The notes beneath the pieces were generated by a model, which made no database searches, was not told the DNA's origin, and saw only the letters and a program-made list of their open reading frames with translations. This document shows, in pieces, positions 1-7,025 of a stretch of 64,000 nucleotides of DNA (positions are counted from its first letter, which is position 1; every line of letters begins with the position of its first letter). A program made the translations under genes and the position numbers. Source of the stretch: Alphaproteobacteria bacterium (GTDB lineage Bacteria > Pseudomonadota > Alphaproteobacteria > UBA6615). The stretch is from assembly GCA_021774575.1 (NCBI GenBank), contig JAJFIX010000006.1, forward strand, positions 1-64,000, given 5' to 3'.

Positions 1-1
1 A

Positions 2-427
2 GGCGCGCTGGCCAGCCTGGTTGAACGCAAGAGCCGCTACCTGGTGATGACCAAGTTACAAGACAGAAATGCCACCACACTCACCGACAAGGCCATCCGG
101 TCTCTCCAGCATATCCCAAAGAGTTGGCGCCAGACCCTGACACTGGATAACGGCAGAGAGTTCGCCAAGTTCAAAGACATCGAAAGACGCACCGGCATCG
201 CCGTCTTCTTCGCCGATCCCTATGCCCCGTGGCAGCGCGGAAAAAACGAAAACACCAACGAGCTCATCCGGCAATACCTGCCAAAGGGGTGCGATATGCG
301 CAAAGTAACCGACAAGGATCTTGCCAACATCGCCAAAACAATCAATCATCGACCAAGAAACTGCCTCGGCTATCAGACACCTCACGAGGTCCGGCGAAGT
401 GCCCTAACTGGTGCGATTGGAACGTGA
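2..427 (+). CDS. IS30-family transposase, C-terminal part (5' end outside window)
   Basis: The frame is open from the left window edge and ends at 425-427. It encodes the C-terminal catalytic part of an IS30-type DDE transposase. Visible family marks are a start resembling GALASLVERKSRYLV, the second-aspartate block LTLDNGREF, and the YAPWQRGKNENTNELIRQYLP block carrying the final catalytic glutamate, followed by RKC/RNCLGYQTPHEV near the C-terminus. The last ten residues after TPHEV (RRSALTGAIGT) were not recognised as a usual IS30 tail, so the 3' end may be altered. It directly abuts a 100-bp remnant of another gene at 441-540, as if the element had inserted into or recombined with a copy of that gene. 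Whether the element is intact cannot be judged because its left part is missing. No terminal inverted repeat could be assigned. Confidence 0.85.
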   Translation, partial: GALASLVERKSRYLVMTKLQDRNATTLTDKAIRSLQHIPKSWRQTLTLDNGREFAKFKDIERRTGIAVFFADPYAPWQRGKNENTNELIRQYLPKGCDMRKVTDKDLANIAKTINHRPRNCLGYQTPHEVRRSALTGAIGT

Positions 428-440
428 GTTCACCTGTGCC

Positions 441-540
441 GCGAAACGCCACCTCCGCCGCCCGCTCCTGGGCGATGAAGGTGGCGGTGGCCTGGTTGGC
501 CTGGGCGTTGGTGGTGCGGAATTTTTGCTGGAGCAGGGGG
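441..540 (-). pseudogene. Remnant of a second copy of the phage-virion-like gene
   Basis: These 100 bases match 3655-3754 with only three substitutions that I can count (positions 465, 528 and 535). Read on the minus strand, they encode about 33 residues equivalent to roughly residues 107-140 of the 761-aa protein encoded at 1789-4074 (the LQQKFRTTNAQ...AERAAEVAFR stretch). Similarity stops abruptly on both sides and no start or stop frames it. It is therefore a gene fragment left by duplication, deletion or IS activity, sitting immediately after the IS30 transposase stop codon. Confidence 0.8.
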
Positions 541-655
541 GGTTGAGCGGAACCAGCGGTGATAGTAACGGGGCGTGTTAGCTAATTATCACCCCACCAT
601 ATCCTCAAGAGAGGCGGTGAGGCATAATTAAGTAAGGTGCCCCCGTTTCTTCCGG

Positions 656-1075
656 CTACTCAAAATATGTCTTTGCATAATTATGCAAAACATCAAAGGC
701 GCGCTCGGCCTCAGCCTGGGACACCAAAAAATTCACCCGAAAATCTGGCGACAAGGAACCATATGTCTCGGCCAGGGATTGGCGCAATTCGGCAATCTGG
801 TCTCGATCATAGCTCGTGGTAAGCTCGCTGTAGCTATCAATTTCACTGAAATTGATATAGGTCACTGGGCCAATGCCACGGTCGGATGAGGCCTCGTAGT
901 CGCGTGCCGCGAGCACACGCCGAGAAACCTCCAGTCCCCATTCATTATACGCCTCGGCAAATTGCGGCATTTCAACATCGACATACCGAACCGCCCATGG
1001 GGCGAAAGAGTAGAGAAGCCCCGCCGCCGCTCCTATACCAAATTTCCAATACCCAAACTGTGTAGCCTTACTCAT
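656..1075 (-). CDS. Hypothetical single-pass membrane protein (139 aa)
   Basis: I do not recognise this protein. Residues about 8-30 form a hydrophobic, glycine/alanine-rich segment (FGIGAAAGLLYSFAPWAV), consistent with one N-terminal membrane anchor or an uncleaved signal. The remaining 110 residues are soluble, acidic and apparently helical, with no cysteine pattern or catalytic motif that I can identify. It is the last gene of a three-gene minus-strand series (1789-4074, 1136-1582, 656-1075), 60 bases after its upstream neighbour. Base composition is lower in GC than the housekeeping genes further right. Together with the IS30 remnant next to it, this suggests acquired DNA. Confidence 0.6.
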   Translation of the reverse strand: MSKATQFGYWKFGIGAAAGLLYSFAPWAVRYVDVEMPQFAEAYNEWGLEVSRRVLAARDYEASSDRGIGPVTYINFSEIDSYSELTTSYDRDQIAELRQSLAETYGSLSPDFRVNFLVSQAEAERAFDVLHNYAKTYFE

Positions 1076-1135
1076 GGGTTTTCCATCCAGCGTATTACCA
1101 TTTGGTTTAACTTCATTTAGCGCTTTTCGGGCCCA

Positions 1136-1582
1136 TTACGGCACCGGGTCGCCCGTTATTTCCTGTGCGAAAACGGTGATCGTTGCCAGGGCTGTTTTAA
1201 CCGTCATCGCCGGTTCATTGTCTGCCGGTAGATAGGCAAGCCTATTCGTCGAAACGGCACGCCGCCAGAGCTCGGCCCGTTCACGCGAAGACCATGCAGT
1301 CAAGATTTCCTCGCCCCCTGGAATTTCCAGCCCCCCCTCAACCGTAGCCATAACGGCAAAGGCACGGCTGAGGACCAGTTTCTCCGCCCGGTCACGTTCG
1401 ATACAGTGAATTTCCCGGGAAATACTCTCGACCACACAGGCCCGCAAAACGTCGTAGGAGAGGTTATAGGTGGAGCTACCGAATATCATTCCAATGACAA
1501 TACCAATAGTAACCAGCGAGTATCTCGACTGAAGCCACCAGCTCCACCATGACTCCTTCTTGCGCCGCCCGCCGTTCTGCAA
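1136..1582 (-). CDS. Hypothetical single-pass membrane protein (148 aa)
   Basis: Unrecognised. The N-terminus is strongly basic with paired tryptophans (RRKKESWWSWW). One transmembrane helix follows at about residues 21-38 (YSLVTIGIVIGMIFG), so an N-in/C-out topology is likely. The rest (about 110 residues) would lie outside the cytoplasmic membrane and contains two cysteines (in RACVVES and IHCIERD), which could form a disulfide. No known domain was identified. It sits between the 761-aa gene upstream on the same strand (206-base gap) and the 139-aa membrane protein downstream. Two small anchored proteins after a large variable protein form a pattern discussed in the findings. Confidence 0.6.
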   Translation of the reverse strand: MQNGGRRKKESWWSWWLQSRYSLVTIGIVIGMIFGSSTYNLSYDVLRACVVESISREIHCIERDRAEKLVLSRAFAVMATVEGGLEIPGGEEILTAWSSRERAELWRRAVSTNRLAYLPADNEPAMTVKTALATITVFAQEITGDPVP

Positions 1583-1788
1583 AATAAGTACCCCCTCACA
1601 AGGTCACCACTTTTGGTTGGCCAAAAATAGACGCATGTCATCTGGTTGATACCGTATTCGACCGACGTTCCACAATACTCAATAGGAGCTCATCTGCCAG
1701 ATAAACAACCATACCATGTTTGCAACGCCAGTAAACCCGGACAAAAAAAACCATAAATATCCGACCCTATTCAGCCAACGACTATGGT

Positions 1789-4074
1789 TCACTCACCGTC
1801 TGAGAATTCCTGGATAATCGGCTCAAACGCCCTGTTTCCCGGGTTTAGGGAACCTGGCTTCAAGCCTAGGTCCTCCAGTGTCGGCAGATTTTCGTCGGCG
1901 GAAATGAAAACACTACCGCCATCCGACGATCGAAAAAGACGAAACCCATGTTCCAGCAGCTCTTTTGCAAATTGGCCCATATCAAAATTATCAAAATCGA
2001 TGTCAAGGGCGTCGTCGACCATATCGCCAACGTCGATTGTTTTCGTGCTTTGGCTTGTTGAAGCTCCCCCGGAAGAGGAAAATGGATCGGTATCTAGTCG
2101 ATTATTTTTTACGACCCGTATTTCCCCATGATTGAGGTCGATTTCAAAGCGCCTGCCGAATTCGTCAAACCCCGCCCGGCCACCTGTGGCAAAAATTATC
2201 TCGCCGTCAAAGGTAAAGGAAACTCCAGCTCTAATGTCAAAAAGCCAGGTGGTTTTAGCAGAAAGAGCGATCCCGAATTCTTCGGTACCTGTTTGGGTAT
2301 CGAAGTTCGGATTGGTCGTATGAAAAACCACAATACCGGCTGCCCCCATCTCAAGGGTATCCTCGTCATCATCCAGCCCTGCCCGGTCAACCAATTTTCT
2401 TGTCGCGCCGGTCCCAAAAACCGATACAGAGACCTCCTTTCCGAGCTCAACCAAAGCTCCGGATTCATCGAATTTTTCAATCTGTGCAGCGATAATTCTT
2501 TGGGTAATTCGGTCTTCGCCCGTCGTTTCTTCTGTGATCGTATTTTCTTCAGAGATCTGCGATAGGGCATCGAAAAATTTATCGAGCTCTGTCCGGTTTG
2601 GTGGATTAACTTGAGCCAACACCTCCGCGCCGGCACCATCGTCAATGAGAATTTCAGAACTGCCAATATCGGCCTGGGGCTGCCCGGCGAACTCTCCCAC
2701 GGGGTTTTCTTGGCGTTGCTGATCTACCAATATAAACCTCCCGATGTTTCCCCCCTGTGCACCAGCATCGAACCGACTGCCGAGCCCAATATCGGCTGCC
2801 CTAGGTCCCGGTCGCTCATTACCTTCACCGTCAAGAATGGTCGTGCCGCCGTGCTCGTCAAATTCCAACATCTCTTCGGGGCCGATAGGTGCCCTATTTG
2901 CCGGATCTACACCCCCGATTCCAAGCATATTTGTGACACCGCCCCCAGTCGCCTGTCCCGACTCGGCCGACCCACCGTCATTGCGCCCGGCGAAAATACC
3001 GATCGTCTCCGGGTCGCAGCGCCCGACGCACATGCCGACCTGGGCGGCGGTCAGCCGGCCCTCGATCTGGCTGGTGTGGAGCGCCTTGGCGAAATCATAT
3101 TCCAGGCTTGCATTGGTTATCTCCTGGGCGTCGGCGCGGCTGGCGAGGATTGCCCGGGCCCGGGCGGCGATGGCGGTGCGGTTCGGCTCGTCTAGGTGGA
3201 GGCCGGTAAAGACCGAGCTCATGTCGGCACCGACCCGTTCCAGTAGTTCTTTGGGTGCGGTGTCGAGCAACCCAAAGGCCGCGGCCCGGCGCACCGCCGA
3301 GATCCGGCTGTTGAGGGTCGTGTCGAAGTCTTGCGCCAGCAGCAGGCCCGAGGCGACGGCGGCGGAGAGCTCGCGGGTGATCTCGGTCTCGATCACCTCC
3401 AGACGGCCCGGCGTGTCGATCGCGTCCTGGGCCAGGTCGATCACCCGTTGGTTCGACTGGGCCCGTTGGAAGTTGACCGACTTGGACGCGTCGAGCACGG
3501 CAATCTTGGTGTCGAATTGGGCCAGCCGAGGGGCCGTTATGTCGTTATATACCGACCGGGCAGCGGGCGGCAGAGCCGAGCCAATCTCCTCGTGGGATTG
3601 GTTCAGACTGGCGATCACCGGCTCGCCGGGCAGGCCGAGGCCATCCGGGGTGGCGCGAAACGCCACCTCCGCCGCCCGTTCCTGGGCGATGAAGGTGGCG
3701 GTGGCCTGGTTGGCCTGGGCGTTGGTGGTGCGGAATTTTTGTTGGAGCTGGGGGTCGGCGGGGGATGCCGGCGGCACGGACACCGGTGCGGGTGGCGGCG
3801 GGGCCAAGACCGGGTCGAGGTTCGGGTCGGCGCCGGTGAGCAGGGTGGACTCGGCCATCGGGCGCGCTGGCGTGGGCCGGGGCGCAGGCGCTGCCGGCTG
3901 CAAGGGCCGGCCCGACTTGAACGCGGCAGCCAGGCTCTTTACCGCGCCGCCGAAGGCTTGCACCTGGGCCGCCTGCTCGGCGCCGAACTGGCCGGGGTTG
4001 GTCGCCAGTTGCTGGAACGGGATCTGGCCCTGGGCCGGTTTAACGCGGCGGCCGGGCACGGTGATACGAGCCAT
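1789..4074 (-). CDS. Large chimeric protein with a phage-virion-like N-terminus (761 aa)
   Basis: The first ~345 residues resemble an internal or tail-associated virion protein of alphaproteobacterial prophages. They start MARITVPGRRVKP, run through alanine-rich sequence and a Pro-rich linker (about 57-106), then long charged helices (about 110-340, e.g. RLEVIETEITRELSAAV, LDEPNRTAIAARARAIL). The remaining ~415 residues differ in character: Gly/Asp-rich, acidic, few Lys, predicted beta-rich in the 570-660 region (AGVSFTFDGEIIFATGG), with low-complexity stretches (SSSGGASTSQSTK). DNA encoding the C-terminal half (below about 3010) is visibly less GC-rich than the N-terminal half, supporting a fusion of two sources. 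There is no signal peptide. No other phage gene lies nearby. The family assignment of the N-terminal part is from memory of such proteins, and the C-terminal part is unrecognised. Confidence 0.6.
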   Translation of the reverse strand: MARITVPGRRVKPAQGQIPFQQLATNPGQFGAEQAAQVQAFGGAVKSLAAAFKSGRPLQPAAPAPRPTPARPMAESTLLTGADPNLDPVLAPPPPAPVSVPPASPADPQLQQKFRTTNAQANQATATFIAQERAAEVAFRATPDGLGLPGEPVIASLNQSHEEIGSALPPAARSVYNDITAPRLAQFDTKIAVLDASKSVNFQRAQSNQRVIDLAQDAIDTPGRLEVIETEITRELSAAVASGLLLAQDFDTTLNSRISAVRRAAAFGLLDTAPKELLERVGADMSSVFTGLHLDEPNRTAIAARARAILASRADAQEITNASLEYDFAKALHTSQIEGRLTAAQVGMCVGRCDPETIGIFAGRNDGGSAESGQATGGGVTNMLGIGGVDPANRAPIGPEEMLEFDEHGGTTILDGEGNERPGPRAADIGLGSRFDAGAQGGNIGRFILVDQQRQENPVGEFAGQPQADIGSSEILIDDGAGAEVLAQVNPPNRTELDKFFDALSQISEENTITEETTGEDRITQRIIAAQIEKFDESGALVELGKEVSVSVFGTGATRKLVDRAGLDDDEDTLEMGAAGIVVFHTTNPNFDTQTGTEEFGIALSAKTTWLFDIRAGVSFTFDGEIIFATGGRAGFDEFGRRFEIDLNHGEIRVVKNNRLDTDPFSSSGGASTSQSTKTIDVGDMVDDALDIDFDNFDMGQFAKELLEHGFRLFRSSDGGSVFISADENLPTLEDLGLKPGSLNPGNRAFEPIIQEFSDGE
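3655..3754. repeat. Direct repeat partner of 441-540 (about 97% identical, 100 bp)
   Basis: This segment lies inside the 761-aa gene and is the presumed source (or sister) of the fragment at 441-540. Both copies are in the same orientation, about 3.2 kb apart, so recombination between them would delete the three-gene cluster. The match starts at the GCGAAACGCC shared block and ends in a run of five G's. Confidence 0.85.
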
Positions 4075-4205
4075 GGGTAAGTCTTTTTGTTGCTGAAAGA
4101 AATATAGATTGTTGTTATTATAACATCTCTCTGTTTAGGTCAAGATGTTTCTGCAACGAACACTGGAGTTGGGTTGCGAATGGGGTTGCGGGCGATACCG
4201 CCCGG

Positions 4206-5480
4206 CTATTCAGCCGCTTTCATATTATCTGGATTGCGCGGGTCGTCGGCCCAGACCGTGTAGGGCTTTCCGTTTTGGACCTGTTCCATGGTGATGCAAT
4301 CGACGACGGGGCAGACATGCATGCACAGGTTACAGCCAACGCATTCTTCGTCAATGACTTCGTATTGTCCGCCATTCTCCTGGGCCCGCGAAATCGCCTG
4401 GTGGGAGGTGTCTTCGCAGGCGATATGGCAGAGGCCGCATTTGATGCATAGGTCTTGGTCGATACGGGCGACAATCTCGTAATTCATATCGAGATCGCCC
4501 CAATTGACGTAGTTTGGCACTGCCGCACCGCGCCACGCGTTGATGGTGGCGTATTCTTTTTGGTCCATCCAGTTGGAAAGACCGTCGATCATATCCTCAA
4601 CGATGCGGAAGCCGTGATGCATGGCGGCGGTGCAAATCTGCACCGGGCCCGAACCAAGGGCGATGAACTCGGCCGCATCGCGCCATGTCTCAACCCCGCC
4701 AATGCCCGATATCGGCAAGCCGGCGCATTCGGCATCCCGGGATATATCGCCGACCATGCAAAGGGCGATCGGTTTTACCGCCGGGCCGCAATAACCGCCA
4801 TGGGCGCCCTTGCCGTTAACCACGGGTTCGGGAGCCATGATGTCGAGATCCACCTGGGTGATCGAGTTGATCGTGTTGATCAGCGAGACCGCATCGGCGC
4901 CACCCGCCTTGGCAGCGCGGGCCGGGGTGAGAATGTTTGTGACATTGGGGGTCAGTTTGACCACCACCGGCATTCTCGTATGCTTTTTCGCCCACCGAGC
5001 AACCATCTCGATATATTCGGGCACTTGGCCAACCGCCGCGCCCATGCCGCGCTCCGACATGCCGTGGGGACAGCCGAAATTTAGCTCAACCCCGTCGGCT
5101 TCGGTTTCCTCGACCCGCTTTAGAATACGCGCCCAGTTGTCCTCCTCGCACGGCACCATCAGCGAGACCACCAGCGCCCGATCGGGCCAGTCGCGTTTTA
5201 CCTGTTTTATTTCGTCGAGATTGACCTGCAGGGGCCGGTCGGTGATCAGTTCAATATTACTGAGCCCGGCAATCTGCTGGTTATTATAGGAGACGGCGCC
5301 GTATCGGGAGGATACGTTGGCTATGGGAGGATCCTCACCAAGGGTCTTCCAAACAACGCCGCCCCAGCCTGCTTCATACGCGCGCACGACATTATAAGCT
5401 TTATCCGTCGGCGGCGCGGAAGCGAGCCAGAATGGATTTGGGGATTTGATCCCAACAAAATTGGATCTGAGGTCGGCCAT
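4206..5480 (-). CDS. preA: NAD-dependent dihydropyrimidine dehydrogenase, PreA subunit
   Basis: Catalytic subunit of the bacterial dihydropyrimidine dehydrogenase, which reduces uracil or thymine to the 5,6-dihydro form in the reductive pyrimidine pathway (cytoplasmic). Residues about 1-320 form a dihydroorotate-dehydrogenase-like FMN barrel. The NFGCPHG motif at 134-140 carries the expected catalytic cysteine (Cys137), and KLTPNVTNI and PISGIGG are flavin/phosphate-binding loops. The C-terminus has two 4Fe-4S clusters: Cys345/348/351/355 and Cys380/383/386/390. Length 424 is usual. It lies 22 bases after preT on the same strand, so the two are almost certainly co-transcribed as preT-preA. 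The divergent aminotransferase and the RutR-type operators between them support pyrimidine catabolism as the role. Confidence 0.95.
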   Translation of the reverse strand: MADLRSNFVGIKSPNPFWLASAPPTDKAYNVVRAYEAGWGGVVWKTLGEDPPIANVSSRYGAVSYNNQQIAGLSNIELITDRPLQVNLDEIKQVKRDWPDRALVVSLMVPCEEDNWARILKRVEETEADGVELNFGCPHGMSERGMGAAVGQVPEYIEMVARWAKKHTRMPVVVKLTPNVTNILTPARAAKAGGADAVSLINTINSITQVDLDIMAPEPVVNGKGAHGGYCGPAVKPIALCMVGDISRDAECAGLPISGIGGVETWRDAAEFIALGSGPVQICTAAMHHGFRIVEDMIDGLSNWMDQKEYATINAWRGAAVPNYVNWGDLDMNYEIVARIDQDLCIKCGLCHIACEDTSHQAISRAQENGGQYEVIDEECVGCNLCMHVCPVVDCITMEQVQNGKPYTVWADDPRNPDNMKAAE

Positions 5481-5502
5481 GTTCCGGTCCTCTCTTTCCC
5501 TG

Positions 5503-6852
5503 TTATTGTCTTAAAAATTTATCGATAGAGGCGGCGGCGATTTTTCCGTCTTGAACCGACTGGACCGTCAGATCCTGCCCGCTTTTGACGCAATCGCCAC
5601 CGGCATAAATTCCGGCAACCGAGGTTTGCATCGTCTCGTCAACGGAGATCCGTCCCTCGATCATCGCCAAGATCCCATCATCCCTTGTCGCCAAGGCGTC
5701 GGCCATCATCACCTGACCCATCGCGGCGAAAATAATATCGGCGTCAAGACGCTCATACTCGCCGGTCCCAACGGCATTGCCATTTTCGTCGAGTTGGGTG
5801 CGCTCAAGCTCTATCGCGGCAACATTACCATCTTTGCCGATCACCTCGTGGGGCGTCACCCAATGGCGGATTACCACGCCATTGGTCTGGGCAAATTGCT
5901 GCTCGTGCTGGGTCGCACTCATTTCGTCAGGGCCGCGCCGGTAGGCAATCGTCACATGCTCTGCGCCCAGGCATTTGGATTGCGCGGCGATATCTATCGC
6001 CGTATTGCCGCCGCCAACCACAACTATTTTATCGGCAACCGGCAGGGTCTGATAATTCGTCGACTGGCGTAGATCAGAAATATAATCGACAGCAGGCAAG
6101 ACACCTTTCAGGTCTCCACCCTCGACCGCCAAGTTTCGCGCCGCACCAAGTCCAACGGCAATAAATACCGCATCATATTTTTCTTGAAGTTCAGCCAGCG
6201 AGACATCGCGGCCAAGGGTCTGGCCGGTGCGCAATTCAATGCCGCCAATATCAAGGATGAAAGCGAGTTCTTTTTGCGCGAAATTATCGGGCATCTTATA
6301 GGCGGCGATACCATACTCGTTAAGGCCACCGGCTTTCGACCGGGCGTCAAAAACCACGACATCGTGGCCAAGAGTTGACAATCGATGGGCGCAACTCAAC
6401 CCCGCAGGCCCCGCGCCAACGATGGCAACTTTGGATTTTGTCGGCTCGCCGCGCTTAAAAGGCTGACCACCTTCGGTCATCATAAAGTCGGTCGCATATC
6501 GTTGCAGGCGCCCGATTTGCACTGGCTGTGCTTCTTGGTCCATGCGCACACAAACTTCTTCGCACAAGACTTCGGTCGGGCAAACTCTGGCGCAGGCGCC
6601 GCCAAAAATATTTTCTTTTAAAATCTCTATCGCCGCGCCCCGGACATTATTCGTCGAAATCTTGGCGATAAATTGCGGAATATCGATGCCCGTTGGGCAG
6701 GCCGCTACACATGGCGCATCGTAGCAAAAATGGCAGCGCGATGCCTCGACCAAGGCCGCCGTCGGTGTGAGCGATGGCTTCACATCAACGAAATTGCGCT
6801 CATATTCTGCCGGCGCTAACCGCCCTGCCTTGATCTCTGCTCGATCAGTCAT
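5503..6852 (-). CDS. preT: NAD-dependent dihydropyrimidine dehydrogenase, PreT subunit
   Basis: Electron-input subunit partnering PreA. It resembles the small subunit of glutamate synthase. Cysteines Cys40/43/48/52 and Cys87/91/97/101 supply the N-terminal Fe-S region (CHFCYDAPCVAACPTGIDIP; GGACARVCP). An FAD-binding GAGPAG motif lies near residues 146-151 and an NAD-binding GGGNTAIDIA motif near 280. The C-terminal AGGDC...TVQSVQDGK block is the usual FAD closing motif. The 449 residues match the family. It is first in the preT-preA operon and its start lies 173 bases from the divergent aminotransferase start, with two palindromic operators in between. Other NAD(P)H-dependent GltD-like enzymes look similar, but the partner gene makes the call specific. 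Confidence 0.93.
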   Translation of the reverse strand: MTDRAEIKAGRLAPAEYERNFVDVKPSLTPTAALVEASRCHFCYDAPCVAACPTGIDIPQFIAKISTNNVRGAAIEILKENIFGGACARVCPTEVLCEEVCVRMDQEAQPVQIGRLQRYATDFMMTEGGQPFKRGEPTKSKVAIVGAGPAGLSCAHRLSTLGHDVVVFDARSKAGGLNEYGIAAYKMPDNFAQKELAFILDIGGIELRTGQTLGRDVSLAELQEKYDAVFIAVGLGAARNLAVEGGDLKGVLPAVDYISDLRQSTNYQTLPVADKIVVVGGGNTAIDIAAQSKCLGAEHVTIAYRRGPDEMSATQHEQQFAQTNGVVIRHWVTPHEVIGKDGNVAAIELERTQLDENGNAVGTGEYERLDADIIFAAMGQVMMADALATRDDGILAMIEGRISVDETMQTSVAGIYAGGDCVKSGQDLTVQSVQDGKIAAASIDKFLRQ

Positions 6853-6915
6853 AGGCCCAACTTCCCGTTTTCCCCGGCGGCTCAGTGCCGCTAAACCCGG
6901 TCAGTCTAAGAGTAA

Positions 6916-6933
6916 CTTGACCAACCGGTCAAG
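6916..6933. promoter_or_regulatory. RutR-type operator 1
   Basis: An 18-bp perfect inverted repeat with 7-bp arms CTTGACC / GGTCAAG around AACC. The core TTGACCAACCGGTCAA differs at one position from the published E. coli RutR consensus TTGACCANNTGGTCAA. It lies 64 bases before the preT start, where a regulator would control the preT promoter. Confidence 0.75.
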
Positions 6934-6978
6934 TTTTACGGAGGCCTTCAAAAGTACCATGAATTGGGTTAGCTTCAA

Positions 6979-6996
6979 TTTGACCATTTGGTCAAA
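6979..6996. promoter_or_regulatory. RutR-type operator 2
   Basis: An 18-bp perfect inverted repeat, TTTGACC / GGTCAAA around ATTT, and the symmetry extends one more A/T pair each side. The 16-base core TTGACCATTTGGTCAA fits the E. coli RutR consensus at every fixed position. It ends 29 bases before the aminotransferase start and is centred 63 bases from operator 1 (six helical turns), so both sites could be bound on the same face. Confidence 0.85.
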
Positions 6997-7025
6997 TTTC
7001 GAGCAACCCGCCGCCGAGGTGTACC

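Noticed and set aside
2744-4096. 450-codon plus-strand frame opposite the 761-aa gene
   Set aside because: It is the GC-rich antisense shadow of a real gene: residues are Arg/Ser/Pro-rich with no domain. The minus-strand frame has the phage-like pattern and the ribosome context.
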